A DNA stretch of 64,000 bases from Virgibacillus sp. NKC19-3 (lineage in GTDB: Bacteria > Bacillota > Bacilli > Bacillales > Amphibacillaceae): the NCBI RefSeq assembly GCF_019837165.1, contig NZ_JAGYHC010000001.1, positions 682,001 through 746,000 on the forward strand, in the 5' to 3' direction. The position numbers were made by a program, and so were the translations under genes. Below the pieces are notes generated by a model. The model worked only from the letters and a program-made list of their open reading frames with translations. It did not search any database and was not told the origin of the DNA. Shown piece after piece: positions 24,458 to 32,926 of the stretch (positions are counted from its first letter, which is position 1; each line of letters opens with the position of its first letter).

Positions 24458-24576
24458 GGCTGGGGACAAAACAAAATTGTTTAACTAAAAAGCGAACATT
24501 TCTAAACTTAGCGAAGCATATTTCCGAAGTGGTATACATTCGGAATCTTATTTGCTCAAAAAATTTTGCCCCAGCC
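24458..24576. repeat. GGCTGGGGACAAAA-type long hairpin repeat, copy 1
   Basis: The ends pair over a long distance (GGCTGGGGACAAAA 24458-24471 with TTTTGCCCCAGCC 24564-24576); inside is TTTAACTAAAAA and ATACATTCGGAAT. The same element recurs at 52146-52246. Both copies lie directly after a gene's stop codon, so they may act as terminators. Confidence 0.8.
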
Positions 24577-24643
24577 TCTTTAAAAAAGGGTTAGTTGTTG
24601 TGATGAAATCTTGCTGTTGGTCTTGACGAGATGATGTCTCGCG

Positions 24644-25582
24644 TTAGGTTTGTTGATCTATGAACCAATTTACCGTACTTGTAAGACCATCATGGAACGA
24701 AACAGAAGGGTGATAACCAATTATCTCCTTCGCAAGTTGAATATCAGCCAACGAATGTTTGACATCACCCTGACGTTCGATTGTATATTTCGGTGAGATA
24801 TTTTTTCCTAACATGGTATTGATACGTGTTACCAGGTTATTTAAACTGATGCGTGATCCACTCCCGATATTGATGACTTCTCCTTGCAATTTGGGAGCCT
24901 CCGCTGCTAATAAATTTGCTAAAACAACGTTATCAATATAGGTGAAGTCTCGAGATTGTGTCCCATCACCATAAATGAATGGATGTTGGTCATTTAACAT
25001 GGACGTAATAAATGCTGGGATAACTGCTGCATACTCGGAATGAGGGTCTTGATGAGGCCCAAAGACGTTAAAGTAGCGAAGCGATATGGTTTCGAGACCA
25101 TGTAAATCATGAAAAACCCTACAATAATGTTCTCCCACATACTTACTGACAGCATAAGGAGACATGGGCATTCCAGGCATATGCTCATGTTTAGGAAGCG
25201 TCTCATTATACCCATATGCTGATGAGGATGCTGCATAAATGAATCGTTTTACGTTCGCCTCCACGGCCGCATGTAAAAGTTTAAGTGTTCCATCTACATT
25301 CGCGTGATTTGTCTTAATGGGGTCTATGATCGATTTGGGGACAGAGGGAATCGCACCTTGATGAAAGATAATATCAACATCTTTAACAGCTTCTTTGAGC
25401 GTTTGATCATTGGTGAAATCACCTTCAACCACGTTAATATAATGCATCAAATCATGTATATTTTCCTTTTTCCCTGTATGAAAGTTATCAAGAACCTTCA
25501 CTTTTTCTCCTTTTGCGATTAATTTACGAACAATATTTGAGCCTATGAAACCTCCACCACCAGTTACAAGATACGTTGCCAC
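24644..25582 (-). CDS. NAD-dependent UDP-sugar 4-epimerase (WbpP/GalE type)
   Basis: A 312-residue extended SDR protein: the Rossmann motif GGGGFIGSNI (residues 8-17), SSSAYG (~121-126) and the catalytic pair YAVSK (~148-152). The APMGMP/SPYAVSKYVGEHY segment resembles WbpP/WbgU, which interconvert UDP-GlcNAc(A) and UDP-GalNAc(A). With the dehydrogenase at 26500 it could make UDP-GalNAcA (inference). The start is GTG after AGGAGGTTTTACC. Same strand as the next two genes but >200 nt from them. Confidence 0.85.
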   Translation of the reverse strand: MATYLVTGGGGFIGSNIVRKLIAKGEKVKVLDNFHTGKKENIHDLMHYINVVEGDFTNDQTLKEAVKDVDIIFHQGAIPSVPKSIIDPIKTNHANVDGTLKLLHAAVEANVKRFIYAASSSAYGYNETLPKHEHMPGMPMSPYAVSKYVGEHYCRVFHDLHGLETISLRYFNVFGPHQDPHSEYAAVIPAFITSMLNDQHPFIYGDGTQSRDFTYIDNVVLANLLAAEAPKLQGEVINIGSGSRISLNNLVTRINTMLGKNISPKYTIERQGDVKHSLADIQLAKEIIGYHPSVSFHDGLTSTVNWFIDQQT

Positions 25583-25754
25583 GGTAAAACCTCCTGATTT
25601 TAATTCTACTTATGTTTATTTTATGTTGATAGAATGGGAGTGTTTGGACAGAAACATAAAGATAAGAAAAATGGTGTTATGTGGCTGTCTAATGCTCGAA
25701 TAGAATGATAAGTTATTATTCATCATTGGAAGAAGAGAAATCCATTAGCGAGAT

Positions 25755-25790
25755 GGGCAATGTTTTGGTGGTATATCCAAAACATTGCCC
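25755..25790 (-). terminator. Terminator after GT2 gene
   Basis: Fourteen-base perfect arms GGGCAATGTTTTGG (25755-25768) and CCAAAACATTGCCC (25777-25790) lie just beyond the stop of the gene at 25793. The T tract is weak (CATCTCG), so efficiency is uncertain. Confidence 0.6.
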
Positions 25791-25792
25791 AT

Positions 25793-26476
25793 TTATATAG
25801 TAACAAAAGACGGATAATCATCCGTATAAACAACATCACTGCACATCTTAATTAGTTGGTTTTCGTTTATTTTCCACGTATGATTTTGATACCTGCTTCG
25901 AATGATAGCGTGGTTATATCTATCTGTTGCAAAAATATGATACCCGTTTCTTTTACAATCCTGTTGAAACCTTTTATCGGAACCAACTTTCTGTTTGGGA
26001 AAGCGCACATGGGAAAAGATATCCTTTTTGAATACCAATGTTGAATCAGCAACATTGTCTGTCCATGTGTGTTCCGTTAAAGATGGAAATAAGCAGAGGC
26101 GTTTGCTTTCTGGAAAATAGTAATAGACGCTGCTTTTTCCTACAATATCTGCTTCTTTATGCTTTGTGAAAATCGTCCAAGCGGATTGTAAATAGGAAGG
26201 GGCATAGTAATCATCATCATCGAATTTTGCGATATGGTCATACCTTGCTTTTTGAACCGCATCATTCTTACAGTCACTAACCAGCATTCTTTCAGGCATT
26301 TGGTAAACAGATACAGCGGGGTATTTCTTCGCTTCCATTCTCCAAATGTTAAGGTCCATATCATCCTTATTTAAGACGATGATCAGTTCCTTATTTCTCA
26401 TCGTCTGTATGGAATAATTATGGAAGATATTTTCCATCATCGTATTTCTGTTTGTACAGGTGATTACAGAAATCAT
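25793..26476 (-). CDS. Family-2-like glycosyltransferase
   Basis: A 227-residue GT-A protein: MISVITCTNR at the N-terminus, the IIVLNKDDMDLN strand, and KFDDDDYYAPSYL as the metal/nucleotide-sugar DxD site (near residue 90). Later aromatic and basic segments (RFQQDCKRNGYHIFATDRYNHAIIR) are typical of small glycosyltransferases of the spore-crust/CgeD kind. The ATG is 7 nt after GGAAAGGA. It sits between the epimerase and dehydrogenase genes on the same strand, so it probably uses or shares their sugar nucleotide product. Confidence 0.82.
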   Translation of the reverse strand: MISVITCTNRNTMMENIFHNYSIQTMRNKELIIVLNKDDMDLNIWRMEAKKYPAVSVYQMPERMLVSDCKNDAVQKARYDHIAKFDDDDYYAPSYLQSAWTIFTKHKEADIVGKSSVYYYFPESKRLCLFPSLTEHTWTDNVADSTLVFKKDIFSHVRFPKQKVGSDKRFQQDCKRNGYHIFATDRYNHAIIRSRYQNHTWKINENQLIKMCSDVVYTDDYPSFVTI

Positions 26477-26499
26477 TGGAATAATCCTTTCCTATAGAA

Positions 26500-27807
26500 T
26501 TAACTGTCTCCACCACCCAGAACAATAATCTGAGCGTTACCTTTCAGTCCCTTGGTAAGGTTTTTGGTATCATAAACGAGCTTGGAATGATTGATGATCT
26601 TTTCTACTTGCAGATCGGAATGGTCTGTTAAAATGACGACAATGTCCATTTCTTTTACGTTTTTAGATGAGAGAGAAAGACTATGAAACACATTTTGGTT
26701 GATTTCAATAACTGGCACATGGGGATCGTGATACATAACGTCGGCGCCAAGTTGTAAAAGATGTTGCATGATACGAACAGGTGGAGAACTTCTTACATCA
26801 TTGGAATCCTTTTTGTAGGTGATGCCACATAATAATATCTTGGCATTTGTTATCGTTTGATTTTTTTCAACTAACGTTGTCACCTGTGCCGTGATATAGG
26901 AAGCAATATCATTGTTTGTTTTCTCGGCTAGAGATAGAAATTGGTTATGGAACCCATGTTTTTGCCCTACCCAATACAAATACAACGGGTCGATCGGAAT
27001 ACAGTGTCCGCCAATCCCCGGGCCGGGATAAAAGGGTTGAAATCCATAGGGCTTTGAGCTTGCAGCAGAAATAGCTTCCCATAAGTTAATATTTAATTTG
27101 TCACAAAGCATAGCCATCTCATTGATAAAAGAAATATTAATAAAACGGTAGCTGTTCTCCAAGAGCTTGGATAATTCTGCAACTTCCACAGAAGTAGAAG
27201 GTATGATTTTATTAAAAATACGCCTGTAGAAATCAGTTGCATAGGATAAGCATGCTGTTGTAAGGCCACTCACGATTTTAGGGATTTCTTCCACTTTTAG
27301 GCTTTGATTCCCTGGGTCGATACGTTCAGGAGAGTAGGCTAAGTGAACTTCCTTTCCGATTTGCAACTGGCTTTTTGCTAAAATGGGTTGAATAACATCA
27401 CGGGTGGTTCCAGGATAGGTAGAACTCTCCAATATGACTAATTGCCCTTTTTGCAGTCTGGGATAAAGCGCTTTACTGACCTCTTTTATATAGCGCAATT
27501 CAGGGTTTTGGTTGATCGTTAAGGGAGTTGGTACACAAATAACGATAATGTTTAGAGATTCGATAGACGTATAGTTGGTTGCTAGTGTTAATTGACCCGA
27601 GGACAAAGCTGCCTTGATATCGGTATTTTTAATATCAGGAATATAACTAGCGAATTTTTGTAAATGGTCTATTTTATCTTTATTAATATCAATTCCTGTC
27701 ACCTGGTATCCCTTTTGTACAAATAATAGGGCTAACGGGAGTCCTACATATCCTAAACCAATGACACCGATTTTTGTTTTTTTCGGTTCCGTATGATAAT
27801 GATTCAA
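26500..27807 (-). CDS. UDP-N-acetylglucosamine 6-dehydrogenase (WbpA type)
   Basis: A 435-residue UDP-sugar dehydrogenase that oxidises C6 twice with NAD to a uronate. GLGYVGLPLA is the NAD site near the N-terminus; the catalytic Cys lies in PGPGIGGHCIPIDP, the form found in WbpA/WecC-type UDP-GlcNAc/ManNAc dehydrogenases rather than UDP-glucose dehydrogenases. GITYKKDSNDVRSSP marks the third domain. TTG 27807 follows GAGGCG by 7 nt; ATG 27837 gives ten more residues without a good ribosome site. Together with the 4-epimerase a route UDP-GlcNAc to UDP-GalNAcA is plausible. Confidence 0.87.
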   Translation of the reverse strand: MNHYHTEPKKTKIGVIGLGYVGLPLALLFVQKGYQVTGIDINKDKIDHLQKFASYIPDIKNTDIKAALSSGQLTLATNYTSIESLNIIVICVPTPLTINQNPELRYIKEVSKALYPRLQKGQLVILESSTYPGTTRDVIQPILAKSQLQIGKEVHLAYSPERIDPGNQSLKVEEIPKIVSGLTTACLSYATDFYRRIFNKIIPSTSVEVAELSKLLENSYRFINISFINEMAMLCDKLNINLWEAISAASSKPYGFQPFYPGPGIGGHCIPIDPLYLYWVGQKHGFHNQFLSLAEKTNNDIASYITAQVTTLVEKNQTITNAKILLCGITYKKDSNDVRSSPPVRIMQHLLQLGADVMYHDPHVPVIEINQNVFHSLSLSSKNVKEMDIVVILTDHSDLQVEKIINHSKLVYDTKNLTKGLKGNAQIIVLGGGDS

Positions 27808-28103
27808 TTTGCATCGCCTCTTTGTATAAAAATTCATTGTTACTTTGATGTTTCTTTATCATATTAGAGTTTGTATTAATAGAAACGGCACTTATCTTGC
27901 TTATTCAACGATTTATGGAGAAGTAATGAGATAGATTTGTATATTGTTGGTTCTGGCTTAGAAAGCATATGAACGTCTTTGTTCACATATAATTTCAAAG
28001 CGACATTGTAGGTGATTTCTGGTTGAATAGACAATAATGGAAATCTAGTCGGTTTGAGAACAAAAAAAGAGAATTGACGTAGGATAAAGGAAGGAGGAGA
28101 CTC

Positions 28104-29063
28104 ATGGCCGCTCACTTGCTGGTGTATGATTATAGCTGGTGGATTTTAGGGCAAAAAGCAAAAATTATTCAGCATTATCATCCGGATTTGCATATTATTT
28201 CCGTCCAAGGGTTGAAACAGATAATCCAACAAAGAGGCTTAGCTTATGTGAATGCTTCTTATGAAGTGATTTCAACGCTTGGTTTAGGTCTAGCCGATTG
28301 CCTCATGCGCTTAGGTGTCAGGGTGGATACGTCACAAGTAGGCTCGTACAATTACCTTGCGAAAAATCATCTTTCGTATCGGGAATGGGCCGATTTTGTG
28401 AAACCGAATCTTTCTTTTATAAAAAAAATAAAGAAACTCGACCACTATGGTGTAATCAGTCCAAAATTGAGAGAGGAAACGCAGAGGTTATTTCCAAGCA
28501 AGAAGGTAAACTTCATTCGCCCCTTTGTAGATAGTCAGCGGTTCTGTCCTCCTCCTTCGCGGCAAGCGAAAGAAAAGTTTGTGATTGGATGGGTAGGGAA
28601 TGACAAGAGGAAAGTAAAGAACTACAATTCGTTGTATCGGCCAATTGTAAAAGCGTTTAGGAAGGATCCGAACATCCAATTTATAGAAGCTTCGCGTTCT
28701 TCTCCCAAAGCAGTCAAAGAAATGCCATATTTTTACCAAGCGCTGGACCTGCTTGTCATTACTTCTTCGAATGAAGGAGGACCGGCCCCAGCGCTGGAGG
28801 CGCTCTCGAGTGGTGTACCTGTACTTTCGACAAATGTCGGTTATGTGAAACACATTACCGGACAAGAAGGGAAATCCTTTGTGTTAAACAGTCTTCAACC
28901 AGCTCTTTTTGCTGAAAAGATCAATACGTTAAAAAAGGATAAGGACCTCCACACAACTTTGAAAAAAGAAGGAAGAGCGCGCGTCCTAACACATTTTACG
29001 GTAGATAAGGCGATGGGGGAATGGCTGGATGCTTTATTTCACATCAAAAACGGAAAGGGATAA
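28104..29063 (+). CDS. GT4-family glycosyltransferase
   Basis: A 319-residue GT-B protein. The C-terminal half has the GT4 pattern: IGWVGN (~163), a FYQALDLLVITSSNEGGPAPALEALSSGVPVLST segment (~206-240) with the nucleotide-sugar binding E-x7-E pair, then GYVKHI. The N-terminal half is shorter than usual, as in CgeB/spore-associated glycosyltransferases. AAGGAAGGAGG precedes ATG. It begins a plus-strand run of four glycosyltransferase genes, separated from the minus-strand sugar-nucleotide genes by a ~300-nt divergent gap. Confidence 0.85.
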   Translation: MAAHLLVYDYSWWILGQKAKIIQHYHPDLHIISVQGLKQIIQQRGLAYVNASYEVISTLGLGLADCLMRLGVRVDTSQVGSYNYLAKNHLSYREWADFVKPNLSFIKKIKKLDHYGVISPKLREETQRLFPSKKVNFIRPFVDSQRFCPPPSRQAKEKFVIGWVGNDKRKVKNYNSLYRPIVKAFRKDPNIQFIEASRSSPKAVKEMPYFYQALDLLVITSSNEGGPAPALEALSSGVPVLSTNVGYVKHITGQEGKSFVLNSLQPALFAEKINTLKKDKDLHTTLKKEGRARVLTHFTVDKAMGEWLDALFHIKNGKG

Positions 29064-29152
29064 GATTTTCCCTTTTGAGCGTAGGAAAAGTAAGCAGTCT
29101 ATCATGAATTGAAAAACTACTATTTCATATAGAGGAGAAAGGATCGAAAAAA

Positions 29153-29973
29153 ATGAATCGTATGCCATTATGTATTTCTGTCTTTGTCTTTGGAAGTTAC
29201 AAAAATATATTCCTTATTATATTTACAGTATCTTGAAGAGTTACCCGAATTATTACGTCAAGGTATTTCTGAAAGATAGCCTTTCCCCGCCGGAAAAGAA
29301 GAGTTTGCAATTGATTAATAAGCGGTTATCCCAGAATTTTGAAGTTAAGGAAAATTATTATACCAATCTAAAGTTTAACGCTTTAGCTGGAAAAGTCATG
29401 AGGTTCTTACTCCCCTCTTATGAATTCAAGGATTTTGCAAATGTATATATTGGGGATGTTGACTTTTTGATTATCAATGAGCACCCTTCTCTTTTGGAAT
29501 CACACCTCGATCATTGCCAACAAATCAGCCTTCCATATAGCAACCAAATTCGTCCCGGATCAAAGAGATTAACAGGGTTGCATTTTTATCAAGTTGATGA
29601 ATACTATGAAAAAATGAATTCGGCAATTCAACACTATGTAGATGATCCGGAAAAAATTACACAAGCATTTCAAACGTTAAAAAGGGATGAAGAATTTTTA
29701 TATCAAATGATTGAAAAGAATATCGGTTTCCGCGATATGAAGAAATATCACTACCGTCCTCATCACGGTTTCCATTTAGGAATTTTGCGAAAGGGATCCG
29801 CTAAATTTAGGGATTATGTTAGGGAAGGACCCAAAAACCCATTTCACCGTCTTCCAGAATACCCGGTTTTACGAAAACAACTTCTCCAATATTACAATGA
29901 CCCATTATTTCAGGATATCGAAAATACACACCGAATCCAAGAAGTACAGCTCTTAAGAAAATTAATCGTATAA
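29153..29973 (+). pseudogene. Glycosyltransferase-like gene with N-terminal frameshift
   Basis: ATG 29153, 7 nt after AGGAGAAAGG, starts MNRMPLCISVFVFGSYKN but soon meets a stop. A different frame carries YIPYYIYSILKSYPNYYVKVFLKD and runs open to 29973 (about 260 residues). Adding one A to the AAAAA run at 29201-29205 joins them as FGSYKKYIPYYIYSI, which reads smoothly. A YIGDVDFLI motif (DxD, near residue 100) supports a GT-A sugar transferase. The break may be a real mutation, phase variation or sequencing error. A downstream start near 29170 would lose the first strand. Confidence 0.65.
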
Positions 29974-30001
29974 AAATTGAAGCTAAAAGGTGGAGATCAT
30001 C

Positions 30002-30712
30002 ATGATCAGTATAGGAATGGCTACTGTCCCTTCCCGGTTTAAATATTTAAGAGAGATTGTCCCTCCTCTTTTAAAGCAATGTGATAACATGTATATCCAT
30101 GTTAATGGATCGCATCATTGCCCAGAGTTTTTGAAAAAGGAATCAAAAATCAACCTTTCCTTTTCCAATATCAATAAGGGAGGGCAAATGGCCTTCAAGG
30201 GAATACAGCAAACCAGTGGTTATTATTTTTGTGTTGATGATGACCTCATTTATCCTGATAACTACGTTGAAAAAATGATCGAGCTCATGAAAACGTATCA
30301 GGATCAAGTGATTGCTTGTGTCCATGGATCGAGTTTTGATCCGTACGTACCTGTCCATCAAGTATTCAAAAACAAAAAGAACGCCCATCTCTCTTATAAA
30401 GGTCTAGATAGACATCGTCGTGTAATGATTCCTGGTGTCGGCACGTCTTGCATGCATACAAACACCTTTACAGTGACACCAGACGAATTCACGCGAAAAA
30501 ATATGAGAGATGCGGTTGTTTCATGTAAAGCAGCCAAGGCAGGTATCCCGATTATCGCAATCAAAAGAAAGGAAGACTGGATCCAAAAAATCCCTGTAAA
30601 AACAGAAATCAATAAAAATAAGGCTTATGACCATCATATTGATGAATTATTCTTGAGGCATATTCCGTATTTCCAAGCAGGAGCCGTTGCTTTAGATGAG
30701 GAAGAATCTTGA
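30002..30712 (+). CDS. Small GT2-like glycosyltransferase
   Basis: A 236-residue GT-A type protein: ISIGMATVPSRFKYLREIVPPLLKQCDNMYIHVNG at the N-terminus, then GYYFCVDDDLIYPDNYVEKM with the DDD metal site near residue 80, and a C-terminal AVVSCKAAKAGIPIIAIKRKEDWI segment. It is compact, without membrane helices. ATG 30002 lies 6 nt after AAAAGGTGGAG; the GTG at 29990 overlaps this site. It lies ~30 nt after the frameshifted gene and ~35 nt before the next, in one transcription unit. Confidence 0.82.
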   Translation: MISIGMATVPSRFKYLREIVPPLLKQCDNMYIHVNGSHHCPEFLKKESKINLSFSNINKGGQMAFKGIQQTSGYYFCVDDDLIYPDNYVEKMIELMKTYQDQVIACVHGSSFDPYVPVHQVFKNKKNAHLSYKGLDRHRRVMIPGVGTSCMHTNTFTVTPDEFTRKNMRDAVVSCKAAKAGIPIIAIKRKEDWIQKIPVKTEINKNKAYDHHIDELFLRHIPYFQAGAVALDEEES

Positions 30713-30748
30713 TTTTCCCTTAAACGTGCCCGAAAGGAGAAGAACAAC

Positions 30749-31642
30749 ATGAAAATATTACTGGTTCCAGGAGGCCCCGGATGGGCTTTTGATCACCGGG
30801 CAAAGGATTTGTTATCCCTCCGCTTTTCAACTATACAGTTTGAATTGAAGTATGTGAACAAGGTAAAAACAGCTGATCAGTTTGCGTTCGACATCATCTA
30901 TCCCATGTCTATAAACATTGCAAAAAAGTTACATGAAAGAACCGGAATTCCTTACAAGCGAATGGCTACAGGGATTACTTCCGTTCGGGTGATGGAGAAG
31001 TATATGCTGGAAGGCAGTAAAATCCCTCCCTTCATCCATGCGTTTCGAGGGATAAATACGGCATCAGATGAAATCATACAGCAATTTAAAAACGAATTGT
31101 CTATTTATAAAACAAGGGTTGGCATTAATGAAAAACAGTTCAAGCCGCGAGCAACGAAAAAGGGTACAGATGAATTTGTTGTTGGTTGGGTGGGGAGAAC
31201 GGATCAACACGATTATCGAAAATTGAAAGGCTATGATATCGCATTAGCCGCATTAAAGGATTTACCTGTTACTTTCCAGACCAGAACTTTCAAACATAAG
31301 GTCCCAAGAGAAGAGATGGTGAATTTTTATCAAGGCCTTGACTGCTTCATTTGTTCCAGCTCTTCTGAACACATTCCCTTGCCTGTATTGGAGGCTGCCT
31401 CCTGTGGTGTTCCGGTCATTTCTACAAAGGTAGGGATTGTTCCTGAATTGATTACAAACAACAAAAACGGACTCATCGTTCCTAGAAAGTCAGCTGCATT
31501 TAGGGAGGCCGTAGAAAACTTGATCGACAACCCCAAAATGAGAAGGAATATATCAAAAAATAGTAGAAAAACGGTTTTATCTGCCTGGACATTGGAGAAG
31601 TGTAAAAGTGAATGGGAAAGCTTTTTCCTATCTTTAAGGTGA
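30749..31642 (+). CDS. GT4-family glycosyltransferase
   Basis: A 297-residue GT-B protein resembling the one at 28104. It has FVVGWVGRTDQ (~145), FYQGLDCFICSSSSEHIPLPVLEAASCGVPVISTKVGIVPELI (~190-232) with the E-x7-E type donor site, and LIDNPKMRRN near the end. Its N-terminal domain is short. GAAAGGAG precedes ATG by 8 nt. It closes the plus-strand glycosyltransferase run and converges on the spore-coat genes, separated only by a bidirectional terminator. Confidence 0.85.
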   Translation: MKILLVPGGPGWAFDHRAKDLLSLRFSTIQFELKYVNKVKTADQFAFDIIYPMSINIAKKLHERTGIPYKRMATGITSVRVMEKYMLEGSKIPPFIHAFRGINTASDEIIQQFKNELSIYKTRVGINEKQFKPRATKKGTDEFVVGWVGRTDQHDYRKLKGYDIALAALKDLPVTFQTRTFKHKVPREEMVNFYQGLDCFICSSSSEHIPLPVLEAASCGVPVISTKVGIVPELITNNKNGLIVPRKSAAFREAVENLIDNPKMRRNISKNSRKTVLSAWTLEKCKSEWESFFLSLR

Positions 31643-31743
31643 TCCAAGCATAAATCACTGCAAAAGGTTACTTTTATAGCCGTAGATATTTTAAATAGAG
31701 ATGTAAAAGGAATGATCATAGAGATTTTCTAATAGTAATTATA

Positions 31744-31779
31744 AAACACCCTGGTTCAGGAAGATGAACCAGGGTGTTT
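31744..31779. terminator. Bidirectional terminator between glycan and coat genes
   Basis: Fourteen-base perfect arms AAACACCCTGGTTC (31744-31757) and GAACCAGGGTGTTT (31766-31779) stand between convergent gene groups. Confidence 0.85.
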
Positions 31780-31798
31780 GTCCCGAAGAAGGTTAATG

Positions 31799-32011
31799 TT
31801 ATGCTGCTACAGGGAAACGGATGAAATTAATCGCATTTACTGCTACATTCATTTTTACATTACCGCCATAACCACTATTAACCTCGATAACTAGGACCAG
31901 ATCCGGGGTAACCGTTGAAAGTAGCCCCTCTATTAAATTATTATCGGTAGTTACCTCAACGGTTGAACCGATTCGTTTGGCTAATTCAGCGGCAAACGTT
32001 TCTTCAAACAT
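31799..32011 (-). CDS. Small DUF2642-like spore protein
   Basis: A 70-residue protein with a helical start (FEETFAAELAKRIGS) followed by beta strands (TVEVTTDNNLIEGLLSTVTPDLVLVIEV, VKMNVAVNAINFIRF), an Sm-like layout as in DUF2642/YuzF proteins found on Bacillus spores. It follows the 120-residue DUF2642 gene by 13 nt on the same strand with AAAGGAGG before its ATG, so the two are cotranscribed. Function: probably a structural coat or crust component; inferred from neighbours. Confidence 0.65.
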   Translation of the reverse strand: MFEETFAAELAKRIGSTVEVTTDNNLIEGLLSTVTPDLVLVIEVNSGYGGNVKMNVAVNAINFIRFPVAA

Positions 32012-32024
32012 TTAAATTCCTCCT

Positions 32025-32387
32025 TTACAATTCACTGACGAGTTCAATATTATCTATCCGAACCAGTACCTGTGCTCCAGATGCTTCAACAATAACTATA
32101 TAATCGTCTTTCACAGTGAGTAAGGTTCCGGTTACTGTACCAAAAGGAACAAAAACTTCCACTTGTTCATTTGTTAAATTTAATAACACTTCCCGAATAG
32201 TGGTTGGCGTGCTTGGTGGTGTATCCGTTCCGTGGTTAAAACCAAAGTTTAAATTCATCCCTGCATCGGCACTAAAACCTGGTAAATCAATGGAAAAATT
32301 CTCGCTCATTCCACTATTATTCGTTTGAGATAGTTGATTTATTAATCTCAATAAATTATTTCTTTGGTTACTTGTTAGATTTGCCAA
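32025..32387 (-). CDS. DUF2642 domain protein, likely spore coat component
   Basis: A 120-residue protein. The N-terminal half is Asn/Ser/Gly-rich (NQRNNLLRLINQLSQTNNSG, AGMNLNFGFNHG), the C-terminal half (~68-118) is a DUF2642 beta domain (REVLLNLTNEQVEVFVPFGTVTGTLLTVKDDYIVIVEASG). DUF2642 proteins are widespread in Bacillus and tied to spores. The start is TTG after AAGGAAGG; no ATG fits. It precedes the 70-residue gene and follows the CotX-like genes with ~85 nt. Confidence 0.72.
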   Translation of the reverse strand: MANLTSNQRNNLLRLINQLSQTNNSGMSENFSIDLPGFSADAGMNLNFGFNHGTDTPPSTPTTIREVLLNLTNEQVEVFVPFGTVTGTLLTVKDDYIVIVEASGAQVLVRIDNIELVSEL

Positions 32388-32471
32388 TTATATCCTTCCT
32401 TTCATATAATAATGAAGTGGGAAAGGGAATGATGGTTCATCCGCTTTCCCCGACAGTATTTCCTCCCTTGG

Positions 32472-32900
32472 TTACAGGATGTCTAAGCTAACAACAATAG
32501 CAACAAGAACTTGGATCAATAATTGGATGTTTACTGCTATATCTGTATCTGTTGTGGTGATTTCAACGTTTTTTGATTTTTCAACAATTGTTTTTTGGCG
32601 ATTGCTTTGCCTTGTTCTACTAATCTGATTGAGATCTTGCGTAATCCTGTCCGCCTGGTCCGCATCTGCAATGGAAATACTGATAACAGCTGCAATTGCC
32701 GCTTGAATTCCGAGTTGTAAGGAGACTGCTGCTTTTGTGTCTGTTGTTACAACATCGACACCCTCGGAATCTTTAATGATAATCCATTCATCAGATACTT
32801 GTTCAGTAGATACAGTTTGTTCGCCTTCCTGATCTGCAGGAGCATTATCTTCTACATCGTCACAGTGATCCAGCGCACGCCATTCCTTAAGTTTCGTCAT
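32472..32900 (-). CDS. CotX/CotV-type spore coat protein
   Basis: A 142-residue protein with duplicated CotX/CotV-type beta motifs. Each repeat has a V-T-TDT-AVxLQLGIQ form: VDVVTTDTKAAVSLQLGIQAAIAAVISISI (~50-80) and VEITTTDTDIAVNIQLLIQVLVAIVVSLDIL at the C-terminus. CotV, CotX and relatives assemble the insoluble crust, the outermost layer of Bacillus spores. The start is ATG 32900 after AGAGGTG. Only one cysteine pair is present, unlike its neighbour. Same strand and adjacent to the larger CotX-like gene. Confidence 0.82.
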   Translation of the reverse strand: MTKLKEWRALDHCDDVEDNAPADQEGEQTVSTEQVSDEWIIIKDSEGVDVVTTDTKAAVSLQLGIQAAIAAVISISIADADQADRITQDLNQISRTRQSNRQKTIVEKSKNVEITTTDTDIAVNIQLLIQVLVAIVVSLDIL

Positions 32901-32926
32901 ACATGATTCACCTCTTCTCATTTCAT

